The notes beneath the pieces were generated by a model. It made no database searches. It was not told the origin of the DNA and saw nothing but the letters and a program-made list of their open reading frames with translations. Both the position numbers and the translations under genes were made by a program. Shown here one piece after another: positions 25,321 through 36,600 of a stretch of DNA of 64,000 nt. The stretch's first letter is position 1. Every line of letters starts with the position of its first letter. The DNA is from Eulemur rufifrons (Eukaryota > Chordata > Mammalia > Primates > Lemuridae): NCBI RefSeq assembly GCF_041146395.1, contig NC_091006.1, positions 4,346,001 to 4,410,000 on the forward strand, given 5' to 3'.

Positions 25321-28300
25321 CCCTTCCCAAAGCTCCTGAGGAACCTGACCCATTTTACTATGGTGAGTGTTGGATTTGGGGAGGGGGTACCCTGGGGCTA
25401 GATGGAGGGGTGACTACAGATCCCCACGGGTCACTGCTGAAGTGGATTCAGCTATGGCCACACAATACGTGGCTTAGGCCCCTGGCCAGGTGGCCATATG
25501 GGCTACAGTTCACATCAGCTGGGTTCATGGAGGGCAGAACCAGATTGGGGATGAGGTCGTCTCACACTCTCTCTGAGCCCCCTTCAGGCCTCACCAGGAC
25601 TCTGGGCTGGTGCCTTGGAGTCATCAGAGAAGCCTACGAGGGAAAGCCTTAAAAGCAATAACTCGAAGGCCAGGCTGCCTGGATTCGAATCCTGCCTCAT
25701 CCCCTCTCTAGCTGTGTGGCCTTGGGCAAATGACTTTGCCTGGCTGGGCCCTTCTGTAAACAAGGGATAGTAATAGTTCCTACTTGTGAGGACTGTGGGA
25801 AAGATTTACCTGGATGATGCCATTAAATCATCCCCCTGGCACTGACGCTCAAAGAAGTTTCCCCAGGTCTGGTGGATCCGGCCCCAGTTTCCCCTCCAAA
25901 CACCCTCCTGCCGCCCCCACCCCAACCCTGTGCTCATTCATATCGTTCCGCCTACACGTCAGTCTCTTTCGCATCCTAGGCCCTTTGCACTTGCTGTTAC
26001 CTCCGCCGGGATTACCCCTGCCCTGGCTCTCCACTCAGGTCTAACGCTGACTGCTCTGCTCCTTGATCCCCTGGCGACAGGAGCCACACCACAGCCACCT
26101 GTGGTCACAGGACTTTGTTTTTTGAATTTTCGTTTGTTTGTTTAGTGCTTCGTCACAATATGAAAGTCAACTCTTTGAGGGCAGAGGCCTGGACCATGCC
26201 AGTACAGACCGGGTGTTCCATAAACTAGTATCTCAACAGTTACTGAGCATGTGCCCGCGAAGCTCCAGGCACTTGGGGACAGAGCAGTGAGCAAGACAGA
26301 CAAACTCCTGCCCTATGTGGTCTTATGCTCAAGGGGAAAGAGACAGACACTCAAGAAAATAAATATGAAAATTGTGTATTAGATAAGACTCTTATTAGAC
26401 AAGAATATGAGATATGACTAATTCTTGTGAAGGAAAATAAAGGAGGGAATGAGATTAGAACGTGTTGTGGAGAGGATGGAAAACTCTACATAGGACAGCC
26501 AAAGAAGGTTTCACTCACTTTTGAATAAAGCCCAGATGTTGGTGAGGGATGGAGCCATGTGGGTATTTGGAGGAAGAGTTTTCAGGCAGAGGGAATAGCA
26601 AGTGCAAAGGCCCTGAGGTAGGACCAAGGCTGAGATGCTCTGGGAACAACAGAGAGGCCGGTGTGGCTGGAGTAGAGGATCGGCAAGGAGCGTGGAGTGG
26701 GATGAGGTCTGAGGAGGAAGAGGGACTAGATTATACAGGACCTCGGGGGCCACAGAGAGGACCTTTTGGTTTTCATGTGGAGTGCAGTGGGAGCCAGGGG
26801 CGGGCTTTGAGCTGAGGGGTCCTAGTGGCTGTGGGGGGTGGGGGGGTCCTAGTGGCTGTGGGGGGTGGGGGGAGCAGGGCAGAAAACCACAGAGAGGGTT
26901 GCTGCCATAGCCCAGACTGGTGACGATGGTGGCAGGACCAGGACCAGGGAGGAGGCAGTAGAGGGAGATTACTTTATACCTAGGGTCGGGAAATCCAGAG
27001 GGAGAGGGCAGGAGAGGAGGGTAGAGGGTAGGGAGCTCAGGGGAACCTAATGGTGCCCAAGCCCCGCTCTCCATCCTCGCACTCACCCCAGCCTCCAGCA
27101 GCCCTGAATTCTGGGCCCCGGACTGGCAGCCTAGAGCCAGGACCGGGGCTCTGGTGGGGCTGGGGTGCTGGCCTGGCCTTGACGGCCCCCATCGTCTTCC
27201 CCAGACTACAACACGGTGCAGACTGTGGGCATGACTCTGGCCACCATATTGTTCCTGCTGGGCATCCTCATCATCATCAGTAAGTGTGACCCCTTCCTGG
27301 GTGTCCCTGGGTGCCTACCGTTCCCCTGCTGGCTTTTGTCCACATCCTTGTGTCCTATGTCCTGTCTCCTTGTGTTGTCTCTCTCTCTCTCCCAACAGGC
27401 AAGAAGGTCAAGTGCAGGAAGGCGGACTCCAGGTCTGAGAGGTCTGGCAACCTCAGGGAGAGGGGGGAGGGTGGGGACGGCCCGGGCCTGGGGTGCTCCC
27501 CCCAAGAAGGGTCCACTGGGCCTGTCCCGTGTTTCCTATGAAGCCTGCGCCCGCTGAACCTCTTTCTGCTTCTCCTCTTTGCCTCCACAGCCCAACATGC
27601 AAATCCTGTAAGTCGGAGCTTCCCTCCTCAGGTGAGGGGGAGAAAGTGTGTGGTTCTGGGAGGATGCTGTATGGCAGCAGGAAGGAGACAGGGCAGACAA
27701 TGGGGCCACCGACAGAGGGACGAGGGACAATTCTGTAGGAGGCTGAGGAAGAGGGGTGGAAGAATGATACTAAACCGTGGGGAGGCCAAGTGGTTGTCCT
27801 AAAGAGCCCGCAAAGATTCCCAGAAACCAGTCCATAAGTCTGCAAAAACAAGGACAGTCTGACGTCCCAGGAGACAAAGCTGCAAGCCTGTGACGAGAGG
27901 GGACCTGTGTGGGAGAAGGACTCTGCCAGGCAGGCTGGAGAGAGTACGGAGCTGGGGAAGACAGGGCGAGAGAGCTTTCCAGACAGGATGGTTCAGCTGG
28001 GCAGGTCTAGGATGAAATGACTGCGGGAAAGGAGGGAAGGGAAGGAGGGAAGGCAGGATGGCTCCTGAATAATGACATCAAAGTAACAGAAAGGGAGAGG
28101 TGTGGACAGATTCTAAAATTCATGTTGGAAAAGAGAACATATGGGATGTAGGGAGCATCAGGCTGGAGGAAAGCTGGGGCGCAGAGGAGAGGGATGAAGG
28201 GTGGAGAGGATGGAGCTGCAGGGGGGAGGACTAGGAAGGAGGAGCGCAGGAAGGGATGAGGGGGAGGGTGGGGGAGGGGAGCGTGGGCGCAGGTGGCTGG

Positions 28301-29091
28301 AAGCTGTGCGGGAAGAGGGAGAGGGATGCAGGATGCAGGAGTGGGTGAGCATGTAGATGAAAGATTGTGACTCCTTGAGGGTGTTAATTTTAATTATGTA
28401 AAAATATCTTGACCTGTTTTTAGTGGAATTGCATCCTTTCCAGAGAGTTTTAAAACATCAAAGATGGGAATCTCTCTGCCTCTTATAAAGTTCTTATAAC
28501 CAAAAAAGGGGGGCGGGGAATGTCTTGGGTTACTCAATAGTTCAGGGAATTTGGTGTGGAATTTTATTTCTTTCGTTTTCTTTTCTTTAAATGAGATTTA
28601 AAAACGCCAGTGGGGCACAGTTGCAGACTACGCCCGCACGGGACTCTGGCCAGTCCCAGTGAAGGATGGTCGGGAGTGGGTGGGAAATGGGGGATCCTTA
28701 TTGTATCCAAATGTTCAAGGTAGAGGGTATGGGAAAGGAGTGAGCGTGTAGCAGGAGATTAGGGGTGTAGGAGGGGGATGGGGACTCCTTTTCTGGCAGG
28801 GGGACACCCCAGAAAAGCCCAGGTTGGGCCTGAGGTCGCTGTCCCCATCACAGGTGTGTTCCTCTCCATGACACAGTCTGTGGGGCAGGACAGCAGCCCG
28901 AAGGTGTCCCCATATGGGCGGGAGGCCAGGCAGCTGTGCAGTGCTAGCTCAAGGGTGACGGTCCCCGGGCATCTGGCGCCCATGGGGACTGGGTGTGCAG
29001 AGCCCGCTGGCTGTGGGGAAGCAACTGCTGCCCCGCTCCGGGCGCTGACGCCCCCCTTCTCTCCCCAGCCCCTGGCGGTGGCGGCGTGTAA
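21311..29091 (+). CDS. FXYD7: FXYD7, brain Na,K-ATPase regulator
   Basis: FXYD7 associates with Na,K-ATPase in neurons and glia and lowers its apparent K+ affinity. Six coding exons: 21311-21341, 25333-25362, 27205-27279, 27399-27441, 27591-27631, 29069-29091, giving 80 aa, the human length. There is no signal peptide. The N-terminus (MATPTQTPTN) keeps the threonines known to be O-glycosylated in the family, followed by APEEPDPFYYD with the FXYD motif. A 75-nt exon encodes the helix (VGMTLATILFLLGILIIIS). The tail is KKVKCRKADSRSESPTCKSC, then KSELPSSAPGGGGV. The fourth exon has two possible in-frame donors 9 nt apart; I chose the later one because it preserves RSE found in the human protein. 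Coding residue 10 is Asn where I recall Lys in human. Confidence 0.96.
21835..22110 (+). repeat. (GAGA)n/(GACA)n purine-rich tract in FXYD7 intron 1
   Basis: About 275 bp of AGAGACAGAGAC-type units with few pyrimidines, including GAGAGACAGAGACCGAGAG-like runs. Simple-repeat origin. Confidence 0.75.
22392..22410. repeat. Poly(G) run
   Basis: GGCGGGGGGGGGGGGGGAG: an uninterrupted run of about 14 G residues in FXYD7 intron 1. Length is likely polymorphic or assembly-sensitive. Confidence 0.6.
22430..22450 (+). promoter_or_regulatory. RE1 (REST/NRSF)-like silencer site in FXYD7 intron 1
   Basis: A 21-bp site with left half TCCAGCACT and right half GGACAGGGCC at canonical spacing (two-base gap). 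Sixteen of 19 defined positions match the classical RE1 consensus. RE1 sites keep neuronal genes off outside neural tissue, which fits brain-restricted FXYD7. Located about 1.1 kb into intron 1. Recognised by eye, not scored. Confidence 0.5.
24095..24475 (+). repeat. Interspersed MER-type repeat, family not assigned
   Basis: GTAGGCTAGCTAGAGTACGC, GTGGTAACAAGGCACCCGG, CAGTGGCATATGACAACCAG and TTTACTTCTCGCTCACGC match a common mammalian repeat whose copies read TGGTAACAAAC...TTATTTCTCGCTCATG. In FXYD7 intron 1. Confidence 0.5.
25286..25316 (+). repeat. (TC)15 microsatellite forming the FXYD7 exon 2 polypyrimidine tract
   Basis: Thirty-one perfect TC bases end 16 nt before the exon 2 start at 25333, followed by GCCTCCCTTCCCAAAG. 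The microsatellite provides most of the splice acceptor's pyrimidine tract. Confidence 0.85.
25655..25830 (+). repeat. MIR SINE in FXYD7 intron 2
   Basis: GGCTGCCTGGATTCGAATCC, CTAGCTGTGTGGCCTTGGGC and TAGTAATAGTTCCTACTTG form a well-preserved MIR. Confidence 0.75.
25835..26215 (+). repeat. L2 LINE remnant in FXYD7 intron 2
   Basis: TAGGCCCTTTGCACTTGCTG, CACTCAGGTCTAACGCTGAC and TTTGAGGGCAGAGGCCTGG match plus-strand L2 3' sequence. Confidence 0.6.
26225..27000 (-). repeat. Long L2 LINE remnant, antisense, in FXYD7 intron 2
   Basis: Reverse-oriented L2: ACTGAGCATGTGCCCGCGAA, CAGAGCAGTGAGCAAGACAG, AGGCAGAGGGAATAGCAAGT, GCAAAGGCCCTGAGGTAGGA and GGCCGGTGTGGCTGGAGTAG in the expected order over ~770 bp. 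Contains a 27-bp tandem duplication at 26821-26874. Confidence 0.75.
26821..26874 (+). repeat. 27-bp tandem duplication
   Basis: Two copies of a unit starting CCTAGTGGCTGTGGGGGGTG, at 26821-26847 and 26848-26874, nearly identical, so recent. Confidence 0.85.
27640..29060 (+). other. FXYD7 last intron: unique DNA with GA-rich patches and an EGR motif
   Basis: No exon is seen here. GGAAGGAGGGA repeats lie at 28030-28065 and G/A-rich DNA at 28190-28340, with a perfect EGR-family 9-mer GCGTGGGCG at 28281-28289. T-rich DNA spans 28380-28600. Confidence 0.5.
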
Positions 29092-29465
29092 GAGCAGCCC
29101 CGGAACCTCCACTGCTGTCCCTGCCTGGGCGCGGGAGCCTGAGGACCGGGTGGAGGCGGTGGGGACCCCAGCCGTGCGCCGGGGAGCGCCCCCCGAATGA
29201 GCCGCCCCACCCACCCCAAGGCTGGAGCCGCTGCACCCCGCTGTCCCTCCCCAGACCTTGGCAATGACGACCCCTCAAAGAGCCCGTCTGTATCCCGGAC
29301 CCAGGGACTCAGGCCTCCAGCTCTTGGGGTGCAGGAGTCCCTGGCGAGCCCCCGAGAATCCCCGTGTACTGTTCCCCTGCACCTCCTTGTCTCCTCCCCG
29401 AGGATCCGTCCCCCTGCCCCCTCGGTGTCCACGTCTTGAGCTTAATAAATGTGCATTTGGTTTTT
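29092..29465 (+). other. FXYD7: FXYD7 3' untranslated region
   Basis: GC-rich exon sequence from the FXYD7 stop codon to just past AATAAA. The end point is estimated. Confidence 0.7.
29444..29449 (+). terminator. FXYD7: FXYD7 poly(A) signal
   Basis: AATAAA 353 nt past the stop, followed by a GT/T-rich element (GTGCATTTGGTTTTTTCC). Clear signal. Confidence 0.85.
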
Positions 29466-29629
29466 TCCCCTGTTCTGTCTGTGTATTCTCATCTGTGGGG
29501 ACGCAATGGGGGAGGGGTGCAGCGCTGAACCTGGGGAGCGCTCCCTGCGTGCCCGGGTTGTGCCCCCTCTGCTCCCCCGGTGCCCTGAGTCGCCTCCTCT
29601 CCCACACCTCAGTGTTCCTTCCGCTCCCT

Positions 29630-29985
29630 CCACACCTCTGGGTCGGCCCTTTCCCTTCTCTTCCCCCAGCGACCCCGACGCGGACCCCTCCCGCGCCCTC
29701 CCCGCGGGAGCCGCACCCGCCCAGGACCCGCCCGCGGGGTCCCCATCCGCCCCCGCCAGACCCGCCGGTGGGGCCCCGCCTTGCCCTCGCCCCTGCCCGC
29801 GCGCCCTCGGCGTCTCCCCCTCCTGCCCCCACCCGGGCTCTGAGGCCAGGAAACCCAAGAGGAAATGACTGAGCCGGCTCGGTCCCCGCCCGCCCGCGCG
29901 CCCCTGGCCACACCCTCCGCCTGGACGCAGCCACCGCCGCGGCTCTCTCCCCACGCGGCCGCCGGTTCGGGACCCCAAGCTCGAC
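29630..29985 (+). promoter_or_regulatory. FXYD5: FXYD5 CpG-island promoter and untranslated exon 1
   Basis: Dense CpG (CGACGCGGACCCCTCCCGCG, CGCGGGGTCC, GCCCGCGCGCCC), no TATA box. The right end reads AAGCTCGAC|GTGAGTCC, a strong donor (29985|29986), so the untranslated first exon probably ends there. It would splice to an acceptor at or just before the FXYD5 ATG at 30687. The transcription start is not resolved. Confidence 0.6.
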
Positions 29986-30686
29986 GTGAGTCCCTCCTCC
30001 GCCCACCTCCATCCGCGTCCCCTCTGCCCGGACCGGGCTCAGGTGGGTGGGGGACCCGCCTCTCGTGCCTCTGCGCCCCCCATTCATGCCACTCCTCTCA
30101 CCTCCTCTTCTGCACCGCAGCGGGCCGCACTGCCTCGCTCCCTCCTGCCTCAGTCTCCCCAGATCCCCTCCATCCCTCTCGGACCAGTCTCTCTCCGAAC
30201 TACCCAGCATCCTGTTCTATGTCCCTGCAGGCGGCCCCCAACACCAGCTCACTTTTTCCTCTGAGATCAGGAGTGCATTACTCACTCTTCCTCTTTCCCG
30301 CCTCCGACTCCTGGGCTGCGGCCCCTGAGGGAGGGAAGAGTCTCTGGTCTCCGCCCCTGCCCAGACCCCTGAGCCCTCCGCCGTCAGACAGAGGGGTGAG
30401 TGCCGGGCAGGGGAGCAGGGAGGCGCTGTTCTGCTTCAGGAGTGTCCCCCAGCCCTTGCTGTGGGGAGGCCAGTTGGGTCTGATGCTTCTTGTGTTCTTC
30501 GGGGACCTGCAGGGGAAAAAAGGGGGGTGGCTTGGGGCTCCCACCTCTCACCCCTTCCCCTGCCCCAGAAGCCAGCTGCCACCTCTGGTGCAGCCCAGGG
30601 TAGGGGATGGGACTGCAGGGTCCCCGGGGCTGCCCCAGCCTGCCCCCTGACATCGTGGCTGACCCCAGCATCCACTCTCCCCGTAG

Positions 30687-33600
30687 ATGTCGCCCTCTGG
30701 TCGCCTGTGTCTCCTCATCGTCATTGGCCTGATTCTCCCCACCAGAGGTAAGACCCAGCCCTTGTCTCCACCCGGCCCAGAGAGCACCCAGCCTGTGTAC
30801 TGCTGGGCGGGTGGGTGGGGAGCTCAGATGCTCCCTCCTCTGTCCTCACCCCCTACTGAGCTGGCACCAGGAAGTGGGGAGCCCTAGGGGAGGAGGGTTA
30901 CACCCTCCTTGGACACTCAGAACTGGGTGGCCACTTCCAGCGAGTCTGGCTGGAGCCTGTCTTGCTGAGCAGCCTCCGTTTCACCTCCAAGAAGAGCTCA
31001 GAGTTTGATTTGGCGGGGAGGTTGGTGTCGGTTTCCTCCTAGGCAGCCAGGAAACTGGGCTCCCGGCAAAGCAGACCACTGGGTCCCGGGCAACACGCAT
31101 TTAGGCAAAGGGGCTGAGCTGGGGCTGGTCCAAAGAGGCAGAGACATCCCAGCCTTGCCTGGGAAGTGTTTCCCAAAGGCAGGGACCGAGGGGGACATTT
31201 GCAGATGACTTTACATGGCAGGCGCTCTGTGCGCTAGCTCATTTAGGCTTCAGCTGTACTCAGTTATACATGTCATACCCATTTTATGGATGAGGAAACT
31301 GAGGCTCAGCGAGGGAAAGTGCCCTGTGCCAGTGGCTGATGAACCTGTCACCAGAACCCAGAGCACACACTCCACTGGAGGTGCCCCCATTGTCTTTGAC
31401 AAAATGGCCTTCATGTCTTCTTTCAGTCATTCGACGGATATTTGTTGAGCACCTACTATGCGCCAGGTCTATGCGCTGGGGAAATAGCAGTGACTAAAGC
31501 AAGAGGTCACATTCTAGTGGGGAAAGACAAGTCATGAGTGATGTGGCAGTGTATACAGGATGCCAGAAGGTGCTACGTGTTGTGGGGAAAATCAGAGAAG
31601 GGTAATGAGGATTGTTTGCACAGGGTGGTCAGGGAGGGCCTCACTGAGGAGGTGTCATTTGGGCGAACACGTAAAGGACACTAGGAATGAGCCTTGCAGG
31701 TGTCTGGGGGATGAGTGCTACCTCGGGAGTTGGAGGAACAGCAGGCAGGAGGGGTGGCTGGGTTGAGGGGAGCAAGAGGGGGAAGAGGAGGGGTCTGAGA
31801 AGTGAGGGAGGGCCAGATGGAGGGGGACTTATGGGCCGGGTGCAGACTTTGCTGTTACCTGGAGCAAGGTGCAGCCCCGGCAGGGCTCTGAGCCAGGAGG
31901 GTCCCAACCTGACTCAGGTGTTCCCAGGCCCCCTCTGGCTGCAAGTGGGGACCAGACTGTGGGGCAGGGACAGAATAGGAGACCAGGAAGGAGGCTGCTG
32001 GGATGTCCAGGCAGGAGGGGATGGAGGCCGGGCCAGGGTGGGGTCTGTGGATGTGTCTGGCAGTGGGGGACCCTCCCCCTGCTCCATCTCATCGCACCCT
32101 ATGCAGCCCCATGAAGTAGATTCAATTGTTATCACTGCTTTGCAGACCAGGCAGCCGAGGCTCAGAGAGGGGACTTCATTTGTTCCAGGTCACACATCAA
32201 GAAAGTTTTGACACCAGGGCCCTGGCTAACCCTAGCACCTGGGCTAACAAGACGAAACTGCTTCTCCCATCCCGCAAGCATGGGCAGGGAGGCAGCTGGA
32301 GGAAGGTTCTCGGGCATTACCGTAGCTTAAAATACTTCCAGGGTCATGGATTGATTGAAACGGCCAAAGCTGAATGGTGCCACCAGCAGGTGGGACCTCT
32401 AGAGTTCCCAGAAGTGTCCCCAAGACTTCAGCAAGGAGGGCAGAGTGGGAGTGCTGGTGAGAGTAGGGGGACTGGGGGCTGCCCCCCCCCACCAGCTTCG
32501 CATCCTTCATTCCCCAGGACAGACGTTGCAGGAGGCCACGCCCATTTCCCCGGTGGACCCAACTCCTGTGGACATTCATGTCCTGACACCAATCCCAGGT
32601 GAGGAAAGAGGGACAATTCTGTTACTGCAAGCAACAGCAACAAAAATCCCACCCTTGGACCAAACAAAAATAAGGGAATTTATGGGTTTGTATAACTAAA
32701 AAGTCCAGGGTTAGACCTTTAGGCATGGCTCAAGCCAGGTGCTCAGATGATGCTATCCGGAAGCTATCTCCATGCCTCAGCTCTGTTTCCTCTGTGTTGG
32801 CGTCATTTTCAGGCAGATTCTCCTCTCATGGGGCTAAGATGGCCCCTAGAAGCCTGGGGCTTTCATCCTGCCTGCTAAGAATCCAAGCAAGAGAATTTCC
32901 CCTTCCCCAATCTGGCAAATTTCCCAGAACCGAGTGTCTTTGGCCAGGCTCAGGTCACATACCCACCGTTGTGGCCGCAGGCATAGAGAGCTGATGGCCA
33001 GGCCTGGGTCCCATGTTTGACCTCCAGCAGGGCTGGTGCCAGCCTTGCTGGATAAAGTAGACGGAGAATCAGGGGAGGATGGTTCCCCAAGGGAAGTTCA
33101 GGGGCTCTTATCAGAGCAGGCGGGTGCTGGTTTGTGGTCAGAGGTATTTGGGAGACGGAGTTGAACACGTTTCTTTAGACAGGACATCTCAGAGTCTTGA
33201 GAAAGCTAATCTGCGGCCAGCTTCCCCAAGGAGCCCTTAGGACGGCGTCTGTGGGCGGGGAGGGCCTGAGTCAGGAGAGATACTGGCAGCACATTTGGGC
33301 AGTTAGCAAATGGCTGGATTAATTAAGTCATTTTCATTACGACAAAATTGAGTTGTCATGGGAATCTCGTGTGTCTGAGTCTATGGACCGTCTCCACTTC
33401 TTTCTCTCCTCTTCTTGCCCCGTCTCTGTGCGGACTCCAGATACAAGCCACCCAGAGCTCCTGGCCACCCCTGAGCCCCCAGCCTGGCCTGCTGATGGTG
33501 AGTGGGGCAGGCGGAGGGGCTGGGGGTGGGTCCCCCTTCTCTGACACTCAGGGTCTTTGGGTACCTATTTCAGTCTCCACCTCAAGCTTTGAGTCCCCTG

Positions 33601-36600
33601 GTTTACTTTGCGTGGGGTGGCAGCCAACTCCATTCAATACTTTAAAAAAAAAAAAAAAAAACTTTTGAAATTGTGAAATTAACAGGCATAGAGAAAAGTC
33701 CCAAACCCATAAATGCGCAACTTGATGACTTTCTCTAAATCGAGCCCCCATGTAACTACCACCTGGGTCAAAGAGCAGAACTTGGCAAACACCCCCAGAA
33801 ACTCCACGTGTGCCAACCTCATTCATTTCTTCCTTTCATCTCTTTATCTCTTTTTCCTTTTTTGAATTTTCGAATAAGTTTTGAACTTTTTCTTAGAGTA
33901 TGACATAATTCAAAAACGCTCCCCAGTTTTTGCAATTGATGTTTAGCGACGTGGTAGTCCATAAACACATTCTATACTATAAGTGAAACTAAATCCCGTT
34001 AACACCCCCATCCTTCTTCCCTCCGTCTGTCTCTGAGAGGTCCCCACCGTTAGCATGGGGGGCGCTCCCCAGGGCTACTGCGTCACATGACTGTCACCGG
34101 AGAAACGTACTGATCGTGTGGTGCGTTTGTGAGCTCAAGGATGTCATGAGTGCTCGGCACCTGCCTTGTTTGTTTTTTTCATGCAGCGGTGTCTTTGGCA
34201 GCTCTTTTCACATCACTATATGAAGACTCGTCTCGTTTTCTCTGCTGCCCAGTGTTCTGCAGGGGGCTGTGCTGCAGTTAAGGTCGCGCACCTCTGGAGC
34301 ATATTGACTGCTTCCGGTTTCTCTGCCTCCGCACAGTGCCACAATGAGCAAACCTGCCCCTTCCTCCTTGAGCAAACACTTAGGCTAGTGTGCACTTCCT
34401 GTGTGCTGGCCATGGTTCTAAATATTTCCCTTGTGTTAACTCATGCAATCCTCACACAAGCCCTTTGAGGTTCTGTTATCCCCATTTTACGATAAGGAAA
34501 CAGGCTCAGAGTAACTTGCCTGAGGTCTCACAGCAAGTCAGGGACACAGCTGGGATGGAAGTCCAGGACTATAGTTCCAGAGACTGTGCTTTTATCCAAA
34601 ACACTACTGGGCAAAGGCTGGGCGCGCTGCCTCGTGCCCGTAATCCTAGCACTCTGGGAGGCCGAGGCGGGAGGATCGCTTGGGCTCAGGAGTTGGAGAC
34701 CAGCGTGAGCAAGAGCGAGACCCCGTCTCTACTAAAAGTAGAAAATTAGCCGGGCATCATGGTGTGCACCTGTAGTCCCAGTTACTCGGGAGGCTGAGGC
34801 AGGAGGATCACTTGAGCCCAGGATTTTGAGGTTGCAGCGAGCTACGATGACACCTTGCACTCTATCCCGGGTGACAGAGTGAGAATCTGTCTCAAAAAAC
34901 AAAAAGAAACACACAAAACAAGGAAACAAAGAAACCCACTGTGGGGCAAAGGACATGAACATTTTAATTTGTGTTGAAAGTTGCCCTCCCACCGTAGTAC
35001 CCGGGAGAGTCCCCGTTTCCCACCCCTGCAGGGACACTTGGTACATCAGCATCTTTGGGTTTTGCCAGCCTGTTGGAGGGAGTGTCCCTTGCTGTGCAAT
35101 GGGTCTGCATGTCCCTAATTCAACCTTTTCTTACCCCCGCCTCCTCGTTCTTTTGGCCCGAGTAGAAACAACACAAAACCCGACTGAGACCCTGCCCCAG
35201 ACCCAGCAGCCGACGGGAGTGGATGGATTGCCAGTGACACCTCCGGGGACGCACAGCAGCACCAAGGAAGGTAGTGTCCGGGACTGAGAACAGCAGCCTA
35301 CAATCTTTGTTTAATTCTCTATCTAGGTCACCATTTCCCCAAGTATGTTTCTCAGAGCACCTGTTTGGGGAATTGTTAATACGCTTTCAAAAAATTTTTT
35401 GTGGCTTGTGGTCAAAGGTATTTGGGGAACTCTGAGTTAAAGTTAACCATGTTTCTTTATGGCAGGACTTCTCAGAGTCTTGATTAAGCTAATTTGCAGC
35501 AAACGTCCCCAAGGGGGAGCAGCCAATATGCAGTGTTTCCCAAACTGTTAGACTTGGGAACCCTCTTTTGTTTGGTTCCCTTCACAGGGCTGGTGCTATA
35601 AAATGTGGCTCTGGATGGTTCCTTTGTGTATGTCTTAAAGACAGAGCAGGAGCTCTTAAGTTGCAAGATACAGAAAATACAACTTAGAAGAGAAGATTTA
35701 TTGGCTATGTAAGTTCTGTAAAGTCCAGAGGTAGCCAATTTCAGGCATGGCTGGATCAAGCAGCTTTCACTGTCATCATGACTGAATTGCTCCCCGTCTT
35801 GGCTCTGTTGTCTTCATTCTCAGCTTACTTTTCCCCTCTTGGTGGCAAAGATGGTCGAATAGTTCTAACTTTAGGTCACAAACCCAATGACTAGAGAACA
35901 TTTCTTTCCCATTATCTCCAGCCCAAAGCCTAGAATTGACTCTTATTGGCTCAGCTGGGGTCAGATGCCCATGTCTGCATCAATGGGAGCCTGGGAAATG
36001 CACTGCTCTGATTGGTCAGGCCTGAATCCTGTGCCCCACCCTGGGTCTGGAGAAGATGGTCAGCCCTGCCTGAACCACATAGAGTAAGAGTCAGGCAAGA
36101 GGTGGTTTCCCTCTGGACAAGTGAGTTAATACTACCAACTATGGGAAAGGGGGCCGAACTGATATAACGGCAACAGAAGGCCTCTAATGCTTGTGTGATG
36201 ATCCCTTTTGAGGGGCAGCCCCCATTGGAAAGTATTGTAGAATAGCTTAGGTCATCCCCAGGCTGAAAGGCATGCACAGTTGTGCAGGCTGGGCACTGCA
36301 CAAGAGCACCACCTCTAAGGTCATGCCATTCCCCTTGTTGATCTTTATAATTGTATCCAGTTTCCAGTGCTGGCAATAAAGCATCTGATTCTTACAGAAT
36401 CTGTCTACTAAAACAATTTTACAGCAGATGAAAATAAAAGCCTCTTGGGGAAGGGAGCTTTTTTATTTCTCACAAAATTGGCCCTATGGGGCCTGGGGGA
36501 TGGCAGCTGTGTCTACACTTCCCAACTGATCAAGCATTTCACATACCTGAACTAATTTACTGTGAGTCTTTGCTGACCTGAGTTACTTTATGCACTAGTC

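Noticed and set aside
25680..25700. Possible tRNA B-box (GGATTCGAATCC)
   Set aside because: It is the MIR internal sequence, which derives from a tRNA-related SINE. No cloverleaf or A-box at proper distance.
29275..30210. 311-codon minus-strand open frame over the FXYD5 CpG island
   Set aside because: CpG-island composition suppresses stops on both strands. No domain is seen, and the end overlaps the FXYD7 3' UTR.
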